A DNA stretch of 64,000 bases, taken from positions 806,001 to 870,000 of the forward strand of contig NZ_FQVA01000001.1 of the NCBI RefSeq assembly GCF_900129095.1, in the 5' to 3' direction. The stretch comes from Microbulbifer donghaiensis. GTDB taxonomy: Bacteria > Pseudomonadota > Gammaproteobacteria > Pseudomonadales > Cellvibrionaceae. Below the pieces are notes generated by a model, which did no database searches, had not been told where the DNA came from, and saw only the letters and a program-made list of their open reading frames with translations. Below, in pieces: positions 18,201-26,601 of this stretch. Made by a program: the position numbers and the translations under genes. Position 1 is the first letter of the stretch. Every line of letters begins with the position of its first letter.

Positions 18201-18222
18201 CTAGGCAGCAGGCAGATATTGT

Positions 18223-18287
18223 CTAAGCTGGATTTATTTGTCGGCAGAGACACCGGCAAGGTCACATAATGCGACAATCCAGCTTAG
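18223..18287. repeat. 12-bp inverted repeat enclosing a translation start
   Basis: CTAAGCTGGATT (18223-18234) pairs perfectly with AATCCAGCTTAG (18276-18287). The 41-base loop contains the probable ribosome site (CAAGG at 18257-18261) and the ATG (18269-18271) of the downstream outer-membrane gene, and the right arm lies inside codons 3-7. It could form an RNA hairpin that presents or shields the start. Confidence 0.6.
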
Positions 18288-19024
18288 CGACCGTGTCAGC
18301 AGGATTTTTTCTCGCCTTCCCGGTGAATGCCGAAACACCAGCCTTCGACAGGCCGGGGACCGGCTTCTCAGTAACTACCCTGCCCGCCGGCACCTTTGCC
18401 TGGGAACAGGGATTGCCCGATGCGTCCCGGGATAAAAGTACAGGTGTCACCGAAACCCTTTACCGCGCGGACGCGTTGATACGTGCGGGTCTGCTTCCCA
18501 ACCTCGAACTGCAGATTTCCCACTCTCCCTACAACTATCTGCGCGAGACCGGTCCGGAGCGGACGCGAAAGACCGAAGGTGCCAGTGGCACCGGCTTCAG
18601 CCTCAAGTATGCCCTGCCGGATCTGGGCGACACTCTCTCCTGGGCCGTACTAGGGGGCACGACCATCGATACCGGCAATACACCTTTCAGTCCGGACGAC
18701 ACCATCTACAGTTTGGGCACCTCGCTGGAATGGCAACGGCAAGAAGACCGTTCGCTGTCGCTCTATTTCAATATCGACCAGAGCGATAGTGAGTCGACCA
18801 TTACCATATCCCCTTCCTACAGTGCCACCATCAGTCCATGCACCGGAGCCTATGTCGAGCTGGACTACATACACGTGGAAGGGAATAGCCAAATGCTCAT
18901 TGGCGGTGGGATCACCCGGATGGTGACAGAAACTGTTCAACTGGATCTGTATTCGAATATCGGGCTCAATTCAAACAGCGCCGATTGGCAGGCAGGTTTT
19001 GGTTTTTCGGTGTTCTTTGAATAA
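18269..19024 (+). CDS. Outer-membrane beta-barrel, phenol-degradation MetA-like 'transporter'
   Basis: 251 aa. Signal peptide MRQSSLATVSAGFFLAFPVNAET, then a transmembrane-strand-rich sequence with the pattern of Pfam Phenol_MetA_deg proteins: an N-terminal RPGTGFSVTTLPAGTFAWEQG, ADALIRAGLLPNLELQISHSPY, GLKYALPDLGD-like strands and a C-terminal FGFSVFFE ending near an aromatic residue. Probably a small outer-membrane channel; the family name reflects a historical link to phenol catabolism, which has no support in this neighbourhood. The start region sits in an inverted repeat just downstream of MITE-like element A. Confidence 0.75.
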   Translation: MRQSSLATVSAGFFLAFPVNAETPAFDRPGTGFSVTTLPAGTFAWEQGLPDASRDKSTGVTETLYRADALIRAGLLPNLELQISHSPYNYLRETGPERTRKTEGASGTGFSLKYALPDLGDTLSWAVLGGTTIDTGNTPFSPDDTIYSLGTSLEWQRQEDRSLSLYFNIDQSDSESTITISPSYSATISPCTGAYVELDYIHVEGNSQMLIGGGITRMVTETVQLDLYSNIGLNSNSADWQAGFGFSVFFE

Positions 19025-19112
19025 ATAGCGAATAAGCACTTTCAACCACTACTGCCTTTCACTTGCCGTTACTGAATAGAAACCGCTGAACCGGCGGCAA
19101 GCCGGCTCAGGT

Positions 19113-19991
19113 TCAGTCAGTGACTTCGCCCTGTGTCATTTTACCTTGCAGGTACTCCAGCCCCAGCATCCGACCACACTGATATCCGCGCTCGAGCAAC
19201 ACCAATTCGCGCGTAAACCGCTTAACTGGGAAGTCCGCGGGCGGTGCAATGACAGTCACCCGACAATCCGCTGGTGGAGACTCGATAAAGTCCAGCGCCC
19301 GATTGTAGCGCTCGGCCCGATCGAGCACCGCCTCAAACAGACGGGCGTGATCGTGGAAGAATTGCTTCATCAGTTTCGGGGTCGGGCTCACCCGCTTGCG
19401 ATAGCCCAGCGGTCGCGACAGCACAACAGTGATGTCGCGCGCTCCCTGTTCATAGGCCCTGATCACCGGAATGGAATCCGCCAGGCCGCCATCGGTCATC
19501 GGCTCGCCATTGACCCGTGGAAAATCGCGATAAAAAAGCGGAATAGCGCAGGAGGCCGGGAACACCTCGTGCATGTTTTCTTCGGTGACCTCCAGGTAGC
19601 GGGCTTCACCGGTGTCGATACTGGTGGTCACTGCATACAGGGGTACGGCATTGTCCAGGTAGCGCTGGACGTTCAGTGGCACTTCATCATAGGAGGCGTG
19701 CCACAACCAACCGACATCGCAAAAGTGCCCGCCTCTCAGATAGCGCCGCCAGTCAATAAAATCCGCGCGGCGGGCGTGATCCAGCAGGATTCTGCGACTG
19801 CGCCCGTGATCCCCGGCCAGGTAGCTGATCAGGTTGGTCGATCCCGCCGAAACACCAATCGCGAAATCGAAGGGAAAACTTTCCAACTCAATAAATGCGT
19901 CCAGCACACCTGCAGCGAAAATGCCGCGCATAGCGCCCCCCTCCACCACCAGGGCGGAGCGATTCTTGTTATCGGCGGTCATTTTTTCCAT
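19113..19991 (-). CDS. Patatin-like phospholipase (YjjU/RssA group)
   Basis: 292 aa. Patatin elements in order: the oxyanion loop VVEGGAMRGIFAAGVLDA (about residues 15-32), nucleophile Ser in GVSAGS (about 46-51) and the catalytic Asp of the Ser-Asp dyad in DGGLADSIP (about 167-175). Cytoplasmic or membrane-associated lipid acyl hydrolase; YjjU-type proteins share the TDGGLADSIPV and RPLGYRKR segments. Two possible starts, ATG 19991 or ATG 19982 (the latter behind GGAAAA). Convergent with the outer-membrane gene. Confidence 0.88.
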   Translation of the reverse strand: MEKMTADNKNRSALVVEGGAMRGIFAAGVLDAFIELESFPFDFAIGVSAGSTNLISYLAGDHGRSRRILLDHARRADFIDWRRYLRGGHFCDVGWLWHASYDEVPLNVQRYLDNAVPLYAVTTSIDTGEARYLEVTEENMHEVFPASCAIPLFYRDFPRVNGEPMTDGGLADSIPVIRAYEQGARDITVVLSRPLGYRKRVSPTPKLMKQFFHDHARLFEAVLDRAERYNRALDFIESPPADCRVTVIAPPADFPVKRFTRELVLLERGYQCGRMLGLEYLQGKMTQGEVTD

Positions 19992-20186
19992 GCCAGCACC
20001 GTAGCCGCAATTACTGTTCCGAAAGCGTCTCGATTGTAAAGTTATCCATCGCTGATTTTCCGGCCAGATTCACTGGCTTTTCCGCCCAACCTTGCACCAC
20101 CGCAAACTTTGCCGCCAATCCGACGGCCGCGTTATGATGGAGCGCAATCCCGTCGGCCCCGTGATCCCGAGCAAGGTATGCCATCC

Positions 20187-20678
20187 ATGACATTTCAAGC
20201 GCCCTGGAGCCGCCAGCTGAAGTGGCTCACCGTGCTGGCGACAGCGATACTGCTGGGTATTCCATTCCTGCTGCTGGCCAAGGCGCCGGCAGCAGAGTCC
20301 CGGCTCTATGACATCGCCATACTGTTACCCCCGGCAATCTTCCTATTGAGCGCATTGTTCGCCATCCGCGGCTACCGGATAGAAAGGGACAGCCTGCTGA
20401 TCCTCCGCCCCGGCTGGCATACTCGCATCCCGCTGAAAGGCCTGGCGAAAGTAGAGGTCGATTCAGAGGCGATGGGAGCCTCCATTCGCCTGTTCGGCAA
20501 CGGCGGACTGTTCGCTTTCACTGGCCTGTACCGCAATAGTAAATTGGGGCGCTACCGGGCCTTTGCCACCGATACCGCCCGGGCGGTTGTGCTGCGCTAC
20601 CCGGAGCGCACATTGGTGGTTACGCCGGACAGGCCGGAACAGTTTGCCGCCGCGCTGAAACAAAAAGTAACGCGCTGA
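20187..20678 (+). CDS. Bacterial PH-domain membrane protein
   Basis: 163 aa from ATG 20187. Two hydrophobic spans (about 14-31 and 44-65) precede a soluble C-terminal domain: YRIERDSLLILRPGWHTRIPLKGLAKVEVD, then FGNGGLFAFTGLYRNSKLGRYRAFATD and VVTPDRPEQFAAALKQ, the pattern of bacterial PH-like domains (bPH_5 type). Function unknown. ATG 20187 was chosen because AAGG (20173-20176) is 10 bases ahead, whereas ATG 20178 lies only one base after it. Confidence 0.75.
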   Translation: MTFQAPWSRQLKWLTVLATAILLGIPFLLLAKAPAAESRLYDIAILLPPAIFLLSALFAIRGYRIERDSLLILRPGWHTRIPLKGLAKVEVDSEAMGASIRLFGNGGLFAFTGLYRNSKLGRYRAFATDTARAVVLRYPERTLVVTPDRPEQFAAALKQKVTR

Positions 20679-20765
20679 GATCCCGCGGCGCTGGATTCCT
20701 GATCGCCGCCCAACATGTCTTCTCCGTATGCTTTACTGTTCAAGAAGTAACCGGAGGTAGCCATC

Positions 20766-21197
20766 TTGAACGACGCCATGCCCGCCAACCTCGTAGCTGC
20801 CGCGGACATGGAACACCAGCGGCTGCGCTGCTGGCCTCGCACCCTGCTTCTAGCCAATATCGCCGCCATCTTTTTTATCCCAACCCGCCGCGATGGCCGC
20901 TGGCGCGCAAGGCCGGAAGCTGTCGCGTTGCTTGTCGCCTTCGTGGCCGCTGGCGCGGTAATGAACTGGATGTACGCGAAGGTCGGCTACGTCAGGTTGC
21001 CGGGAGTGCCACAACTGGTTTTCTGGCTCCCGGTAGTTCTCTGGATACTTGCCAAATTTCACCGAGACGCCTTCTCCGGGGCGTTCAAATACTATGTGTT
21101 TTGCTATCTGGTCATCGTCGGGACTTTCCTGGTCGTCGACACATCGGACCTGATTCGTTATCTGCTTGGCGATCACCGGCCACTGCATCTCAACTGA
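20766..21197 (+). CDS. Small integral membrane protein, function unknown
   Basis: 143 aa with three clear hydrophobic segments (about residues 26-38, 52-68, 82-96) and a fourth near the end (108-124). No family recognised. A conserved-looking cytoplasmic piece IPTRRDGRWRARPEA follows the first span. TTG 20766 is preferred because GGAGGT (20753-20758) lies seven bases ahead; ATG 20778 would be 19 bases away. Confidence 0.6.
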   Translation: MNDAMPANLVAAADMEHQRLRCWPRTLLLANIAAIFFIPTRRDGRWRARPEAVALLVAFVAAGAVMNWMYAKVGYVRLPGVPQLVFWLPVVLWILAKFHRDAFSGAFKYYVFCYLVIVGTFLVVDTSDLIRYLLGDHRPLHLN

Positions 21198-21250
21198 GTT
21201 ACTCGTCGCACTCTCTGCCCAGGTGCGATTCGAAAGTTTGAGGAAGTACC

Positions 21251-21766
21251 ATGCAAATTACGGCAATCTGGATTTTATTGGGACTCGTATTCCTTTCCAC
21301 ACCACTTCACGCCGAGGAAAAGCGCAAGCCGGACATACTCTTCGGCCCCGGCGTCAGTAGTTCTGTCATTCGTGGCACCCTGAGCGGCAACGAAAGTACG
21401 AACTACCAGTTGCGCGCCAAGGCCGGCCAGCTTATCCGTGTCACGCTGTTCACCGACAACGCTGGCAACTTCTTCAACATCTATGCACCGGGCAATGATC
21501 CCGGTGACGAAGCCATGTATATCGGCGCCGTCTCGGGCAATAGTTTTTCCGGTGAAGTGCCCGCAGACGGTATCTACACTTTGCAACTGTTCCTGATACG
21601 TGGTGAGGCACGCCACAACGCATCAGCCAGCTATACCCTCAAGGTTGAAATTGGCAACAAGCCGAGTGCAGCCGTGCCGCAGGACAAGGTTTTCAGCACC
21701 TTCGCACGGTTCGAGGGCCACCGCCTGCCTGCACCAAGCTCCGCTGCTGCGGGCGGAAAAGATTAA
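21251..21766 (+). CDS. Periplasmic beta-sandwich protein (PliG/PPC-like)
   Basis: 171 aa with a signal peptide (MQITAIWILLGLVFLSTPLHA). The mature part has an all-beta pattern: IRGTLSGNESTNYQLRAKAGQLIRVTL, then FNIYAPGNDPGDEAMYIGAVSG and FSGEVPADGIYTLQLFLIRGEARHN, ending in SYTLKVEIG. Similar sequences are filed as g-type lysozyme inhibitors or under the misleading name 'DNA breaking-rejoining protein'; the fold resembles bacterial pre-peptidase C-terminal sandwiches. A role as lysozyme inhibitor is only a possibility. The last ~35 residues (PSAAVPQDKVF onward) are a low-complexity tail. Three bases separate it from the TPR gene, so the two form an operon. Confidence 0.6.
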   Translation: MQITAIWILLGLVFLSTPLHAEEKRKPDILFGPGVSSSVIRGTLSGNESTNYQLRAKAGQLIRVTLFTDNAGNFFNIYAPGNDPGDEAMYIGAVSGNSFSGEVPADGIYTLQLFLIRGEARHNASASYTLKVEIGNKPSAAVPQDKVFSTFARFEGHRLPAPSSAAAGGKD

Positions 21767-21769
21767 ACA

Positions 21770-23095
21770 GTGCTGACAGACCGGCAGGGAAACGCACTAC
21801 CCGGTGCCACCGCCGAAGCCGCGGAGCTGTACTGTGATGCCGTGGAGGCCTTTAATCTCTATCGCGGCGATCCGTTCGCGTTAGTGGAGCAGGCCATACA
21901 GGCAGCGCCGGAATTCGCGCAAGCGCATATCTTCAAGGCCTATCTATACGCTACAGCAACGGAACCGGCTGCGTCACTCGAGGCACAGAGAATCGCCGTC
22001 CGCGTCAAATCGATGGCGCTGGACGAACGGGCGGAGTCCCAACTCGCAGCGCTGATGGAACTGATGGCCGGGAACTGGACCCGGGCCGCCGTGACGCTGG
22101 ACTGTCACAATGCCAAGTATCCACACGACCTGGTCGGCATCCAGTGCGGTCACCTGATGGACTTTTATCGCGCCAGTGCCCGCGACCTGCGCGACCGCAT
22201 CTCCCGCATACTTCCACATTGGTCAGCCGAGCTGCCCGGCTATTCCATCCTCCTCGGCATGTATGCTTTCGGTTTGGAGGAGTGCGGCGACTACGGGCGC
22301 GCCGAGGAATACGGTCGGGGCGCGACAGAACTGCAGCCCTTCGACTGCTGGGCCCATCACGCGGTAACCCATGTAATGGAAATGCAGGGTCGCACTGAAG
22401 ATGGCATCGACTGGATGGCAGCCCGCGAGCCGTTCTGGGCCGGCGACGACAATTTCTTTCGCGTGCACAACTGGTGGCACAAGGCGCTGTACTACCTGGA
22501 TCTGCAACAGGATGACCAGGCGCTGGCCATTTACGACGGACCGATTCGCAGCCAACGCAGTAGCATGGCACTGGATCTGGTCGACGCCTCGGCGCTGTTG
22601 TGGCGCCTGGCGCTAAGGGGCTGCGACGTATCCGATCGTTGGCAGGAACTGGCCAAGACCTGGGAACAACACGCTGACGGCCGCCATTATCCTTTCAACG
22701 ACTGGCACGCGGTGATGGCCTTTCTCGGTGCCGGACGCGATGGCGAAGTGGAGAGGATTACCAACACTATTCGCGCCGCCCGCAGTAACGACAGCGAAGT
22801 GGCGCACTGGGCCTGGAATCCGGGGCTGCCGCTGATCGAAGGCTTCATCGCATTCTGGCGCGGCGACTACCGCAAAGCCGTAGAGCACCTGCACAGCGCG
22901 CGCTTTATCGCCAACAGCTTTGGCGGCAGCCATGCCCAGCGCGACATTATCGACTGGACGCTGACGGAAGCCGCGTTACGCGGGCGCATGAAAGATCTCG
23001 CCGAGGCACTGGCCAACGAGCGGCTGGCACTGAAACCCCACAGCCCGATCAACCGCGCCTTCCTGCAGCGGGCGGTCACCGCCGACCGTCACTAG
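21770..23095 (+). CDS. TPR protein of the TTC38 type
   Basis: 441 aa, no signal peptide, helical throughout. Features of the tetratricopeptide-repeat-38 family are the opening EAAELYCDAVEAFNLYRGDP, FAQAHIFKAYLYA, the motif HAVTHVMEMQGRTEDGIDWM and HNWWHKALYYLDL, near-invariant in this family, and HARFIANSFGGSHAQRDIIDWTL. Function unknown; TPR solenoids bind partner proteins. GTG start three bases after the previous stop suggests coupled translation. Convergent with rtcB. Confidence 0.82.
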   Translation: MLTDRQGNALPGATAEAAELYCDAVEAFNLYRGDPFALVEQAIQAAPEFAQAHIFKAYLYATATEPAASLEAQRIAVRVKSMALDERAESQLAALMELMAGNWTRAAVTLDCHNAKYPHDLVGIQCGHLMDFYRASARDLRDRISRILPHWSAELPGYSILLGMYAFGLEECGDYGRAEEYGRGATELQPFDCWAHHAVTHVMEMQGRTEDGIDWMAAREPFWAGDDNFFRVHNWWHKALYYLDLQQDDQALAIYDGPIRSQRSSMALDLVDASALLWRLALRGCDVSDRWQELAKTWEQHADGRHYPFNDWHAVMAFLGAGRDGEVERITNTIRAARSNDSEVAHWAWNPGLPLIEGFIAFWRGDYRKAVEHLHSARFIANSFGGSHAQRDIIDWTLTEAALRGRMKDLAEALANERLALKPHSPINRAFLQRAVTADRH

Positions 23096-23130
23096 TCGAA
23101 CTCATTCGGCAGCCGGCGCCAAGACGTCTG

Positions 23131-24582
23131 TCAGCCCTTGATACAGACGTGCGGCTCGACCCGCGCAACCTTGTGGGCGAGACCGGCCTTTTCCGCCGCA
23201 TCCACTACCGCGCGCACATCCTTGTAGGCCCCGGGTGCCTCTTCCGCCACACCGCGCATGGACGGGCTGCGGATAATGATGCCGCGATCCGCCAACTCAT
23301 CCACCACCGAACGTCCCTTCCACAACTTGGTGGCCTGGTGGCGACTCATGGCGCGACCAGCGCCGTGGCAGGCGGAATTGAAGGACAGCTCGGTGCCCTT
23401 TTCCGAGCCCGCGAGAATATGAGATTCGGTGCCCATAGACCCCCCGATCAGCACCGGCTGCCCTATGGCGCGCAGCGTCTCGGGGAGATCCGGATTACCC
23501 GGGCCGAAGGCGCGGGTGGCACCCTTGCGATGCACGTAAAGTTTGCGCTTTCTTCCGTCGACCAGGTGCGTTTCCACCTTGCAGGTATTGTGGGACACGT
23601 CGAAAAGTAAAGTTAAGTCCGCCTTCGGCAGCACGTCGGCAAATACCTGCCGCGTCAGGTGGGTAATAATCTGCCGGTTGGCGAGGGCGCAGTTGATACC
23701 CGCGCGCATGGCGCCGAGATACGCCTGCCCCAGTTCCGAATTGATCGGCGCGCAGGCCAGTTCCCGGTCCGGCAGCTCTATGCCGTGCTGGCTGGCGGCC
23801 AGGACCATATATTTCAGGAATTCGGTGCCTATCTGGTGCCCGAGGCCGCGGGAGCCGCAGTGGATAAACACGATCACGTCGTTTTCCCGCAAGCCGAACG
23901 CGGTGGCAATGCGCTGATCGTAGATCTGCGCCACGCGCTGCACCTCCAGGTAGTGATTGCCGGAACCCAAGGTGCCCATCTCATCCTGTTGCCGCTTGCG
24001 CGCGCGGGCGGACACTTCGTCCGGCACCGCCCCCGCCATGCAGCCCTTCTCCTCGATATGCTGCAGGTCCTCCATTTCTCCAAAGCCCTGCTCCACCGCC
24101 CAGCGCGCGCCGCCGCGCAGCATCGCAGTCATACCCTTGTCATTCAGGTGAATGCGGCCGGTACTGCCGACACCGACGGGAATCTGCCTGAACAGCGCGT
24201 CTGCAAGCTGCTTCTTGACCGGTTCAATCTCATCGATGGTGAGCCCCGTGCGCAGCGCGCGCACGCCGCAGGAAATATCAAAGCCGACACCGCCGGCGGA
24301 CACCACCCCGCCCTGGTCGGCATCAAAGGCGGCCACACCGCCGATCGGAAAGCCGTAGCCCCAGTGCGCATCGGGCATGGCATAGGCCGCCTGCACGATG
24401 CCCGGCAGGCCGGCGACATTGCACAGCTGCTCGAACACCTTGTCGTCCATGGCCCGAATCAGCTCCTCATCGGCGTAGATAATGCCGGGAACGCGCATCT
24501 TTCCCGTCGGCTCTATGCGCCAGCTGAATTCGGATTCTCTCTGCAGAGGATATGTTTCGCTCATCTCAATTCGCTCATACAT
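23131..24582 (-). CDS. rtcB: RNA-splicing ligase RtcB
   Basis: 483 aa. Joins RNA 2',3'-cyclic phosphate or 3'-phosphate ends to 5'-OH ends using GTP and Mn2+. Visible motifs: MPDAHWGYGFPIGGVAA, the metal-binding GGVGFDISCGVR (Cys), GSGNHYLEVQ, FIHCGSRGLGHQI and SCHGAGRAMSR, whose His is the guanylylated nucleophile in characterised RtcB. Near the usual length. Its ATG overlaps the archease stop as ATGTATGA, indicating translational coupling; an internal ATG at 24564 (MSETYPLQ) is the alternative. No rtcR activator or rtcA cyclase gene is next to it. Confidence 0.95.
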   Translation of the reverse strand: MYERIEMSETYPLQRESEFSWRIEPTGKMRVPGIIYADEELIRAMDDKVFEQLCNVAGLPGIVQAAYAMPDAHWGYGFPIGGVAAFDADQGGVVSAGGVGFDISCGVRALRTGLTIDEIEPVKKQLADALFRQIPVGVGSTGRIHLNDKGMTAMLRGGARWAVEQGFGEMEDLQHIEEKGCMAGAVPDEVSARARKRQQDEMGTLGSGNHYLEVQRVAQIYDQRIATAFGLRENDVIVFIHCGSRGLGHQIGTEFLKYMVLAASQHGIELPDRELACAPINSELGQAYLGAMRAGINCALANRQIITHLTRQVFADVLPKADLTLLFDVSHNTCKVETHLVDGRKRKLYVHRKGATRAFGPGNPDLPETLRAIGQPVLIGGSMGTESHILAGSEKGTELSFNSACHGAGRAMSRHQATKLWKGRSVVDELADRGIIIRSPSMRGVAEEAPGAYKDVRAVVDAAEKAGLAHKVARVEPHVCIKG

Positions 24583-24994
24583 CGATCACGCACTGGGCCA
24601 GCCATTCGCCGTTTGCCAGTTGCGCCACTTTCAGCGCCGTGTAAGTCGCGCCCTTCACTTCCACCGCGGGGCTGTGCCTCTCCCGGTTGATCGCTTCACC
24701 CCAGGCCTTGCCCAGCAGCCGCCGATCGACGAAACGCACTTCGAAACGCGAAAACAACATCCTGCGCGTCGCCATTTCAAATACCAGTGCGTTCAACCAG
24801 TCCACCAGCAGCAGTTCCCGATCTTCTCCCTCGCATTCGATGGTTACGCATTGACTGGACCTTACCCGGTGCAGGTCGGTAACCGTCGCGGTCAGAGCCA
24901 GTGCCACTTGTTCGAAGGCCTGCGCCTGCGTTGCGCCGTAGCCGCGCAGGCCCATATCTGCCTCGTGACTGAAATGTTCCCAACGGGCAGTCAT
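24575..24994 (-). CDS. Archease, RtcB-activating protein
   Basis: 139 aa from ATG 24994. Family features: WEHFSHEADMGLRGYG at the N-terminus (His/Asp/Glu metal ligands), AFEQVALALTATVTD, LLLVDWLNALVFEMATRRMLFSRFEV and the C-terminal VKGATYTALKVAQLANGEWLAQCVIDV. Archease speeds guanylylation and turnover of RtcB. GTG 25006 would add four residues. It sits upstream of rtcB with overlapping stop/start and 27 bases after the cytochrome-porin gene on the same strand. Confidence 0.92.
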   Translation of the reverse strand: MTARWEHFSHEADMGLRGYGATQAQAFEQVALALTATVTDLHRVRSSQCVTIECEGEDRELLLVDWLNALVFEMATRRMLFSRFEVRFVDRRLLGKAWGEAINRERHSPAVEVKGATYTALKVAQLANGEWLAQCVIDV

Positions 24995-25021
24995 GACAGT
25001 GAACACCAGCCATTAGCAATG

Positions 25022-26320
25022 TCAGAAAGCGACATCGAATCCCAGCAGAAGGTAATTTTCCCTCGTTAAATGGCCGGTGTAATAGAGTCCACTCTGATCC
25101 TCCGTGTCGAGGAAATCGAAGTTCACCTCGATAATGCCCTTGGCATTGCGCATAAAGTAGTAGGAGGCCGTCAGCGTCAGCGTATTGATGTCGATGCCTT
25201 CGTAAATAGTATCGGTGTCGTCCAGGTCGCCGGCATCAGCGTAATTGTAGAGTGCCGAGAGCGCCCACTTTTCATTGGGGATATAGTCGATGCCAAGGAA
25301 CCCGCCGCCCCAGTCGTAATCGTCACTCTGCTGTGGGAAGTCGTTGTCGGGGCCTGGCTGCAGGAAATCATCCCAGCGATTCCACAGGTACTGGACGAAC
25401 CACGACGTCTTGCCGGCGATCTCACCGGAGAAGTCCACACCCGACACGCGAATATCGGAATCCCCGTCGCCGATCTCCAGTCCGGCCGGACCGGTGGCGG
25501 TGTGCTGCTTGCCGGTGAGGCCGAAGAGCCCAACGGTCACCGGTCCTATCTCGGCACCAAGGCGGCCGAACAGACTCTTGGAGTTGTTATTGTCGAACAG
25601 GCGATCCGGGCGACGGTAACCGGGACTGTTGATGTTAAAGCTCTCCTCGATGCCATTGCCGTTGACCAGGCCCAGTCCCAGCGAGAAGGGACCGAAATCC
25701 CGGTCCAGCAGCATGCCGCGCTCATAGGTGATGTTGGCCATGCGGTAGACCATGTAGTCCTGAAAGGTCAAACGCAGTTCCCGCGGGAACATCAGGTCGG
25801 AGACCTGAAATTGCCCCAGTTGAAAGCCGACCTTGGTACAGAAGACATCGTCGTAGCGAATCCAGGCGTCCTCGATGATCACTGTGCCGTTTTCGCCCTT
25901 CTCGGCGAAAATTCCATAGAAGTAATAAGTCAGGTGCTCGCTCAACGGCGCACTCGACAACAACTTGACCAGATAGGGGGACTGAAAGTCGCTGTTGGCA
26001 TCAATCGTCTCGCCACTGAGCGTGTCGATAAACTCGGCCGAACGTCCCTGGATATACGCTTGGGCGCGAATCGCCAGGGGAACATGATCAGGCAGCGCCA
26101 GGCGCGAATCGCCGAGATCGAGCGTTTTCTCGCGCCAATTCGGCAACTTGTAATTGCTGGCGGCAAAGTGCTCGCCAAAAGCATTGAGCTTCGGAAATGC
26201 CGAGTGGCAGGCGGAGCAACTCAGCTCATAGGTCCGGGCAAACTCCGGGATTGCCTGTGCACTGAAGGAATATCCGGCCAGCATAATCAGGACAAGCGGG
26301 ATAATTCGAGGCAGGTTCAT
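25022..26320 (-). CDS. Outer-membrane fused monoheme cytochrome-porin (Cyc2-like architecture)
   Basis: 432 aa. Signal peptide MNLPRIIPLVLIMLAGYSFSAQA, then IPEFARTYELSCSACHSAFP with a single CxxCH heme motif about 35 residues from the start, followed by KLNAFGEHFAASNY. The remaining ~370 residues are typical alternating beta-strands with Tyr/Phe girdles and end in Phe (LLLGFDVAF), as in outer-membrane porins. This order (short cytochrome, 'PxLNxFG' segment, porin barrel) is that of Cyc2-type and related cytochrome-porins; membership of the iron-oxidising clade is not claimed. ATG 26320 is preferred over GTG 26338: it has CGGAG about ten bases ahead. Same strand and 27 bases from archease-rtcB. 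Confidence 0.72.
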   Translation of the reverse strand: MNLPRIIPLVLIMLAGYSFSAQAIPEFARTYELSCSACHSAFPKLNAFGEHFAASNYKLPNWREKTLDLGDSRLALPDHVPLAIRAQAYIQGRSAEFIDTLSGETIDANSDFQSPYLVKLLSSAPLSEHLTYYFYGIFAEKGENGTVIIEDAWIRYDDVFCTKVGFQLGQFQVSDLMFPRELRLTFQDYMVYRMANITYERGMLLDRDFGPFSLGLGLVNGNGIEESFNINSPGYRRPDRLFDNNNSKSLFGRLGAEIGPVTVGLFGLTGKQHTATGPAGLEIGDGDSDIRVSGVDFSGEIAGKTSWFVQYLWNRWDDFLQPGPDNDFPQQSDDYDWGGGFLGIDYIPNEKWALSALYNYADAGDLDDTDTIYEGIDINTLTLTASYYFMRNAKGIIEVNFDFLDTEDQSGLYYTGHLTRENYLLLGFDVAF

Positions 26321-26601
26321 GCCGTTAATACTCCGCACAGGTAAAAATTACGTTTCTGTTGAGTTATTGGTGAGTAATGACCCGGCAGGGCCTGTGGATT
26401 AATTTCCCTATTCTCGAATTTAGTTCAAAGGCCATGCCTGTAAAGCGCCAGGATCCCCGCCGAAGAATGGAAGTACTTCTCAATCTCCGGGCGGGATTAT
26501 TTTCCGGCACTCGTTCTTTATTATCCGCCAGCCGCGCCACTTTCCCAGCCGGCTTGCACCTGCGTAGAATGGCTGTCCTTTTGGAGCAATGTGAGTAGTT
26601 T

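Noticed and set aside
23124-23150. ACGTCTGT / ACAGACGT inverted repeat between convergent TPR and rtcB genes.
   Set aside because: Overlaps the rtcB stop codon, 11-base loop and no T-run; too weak to call a terminator.
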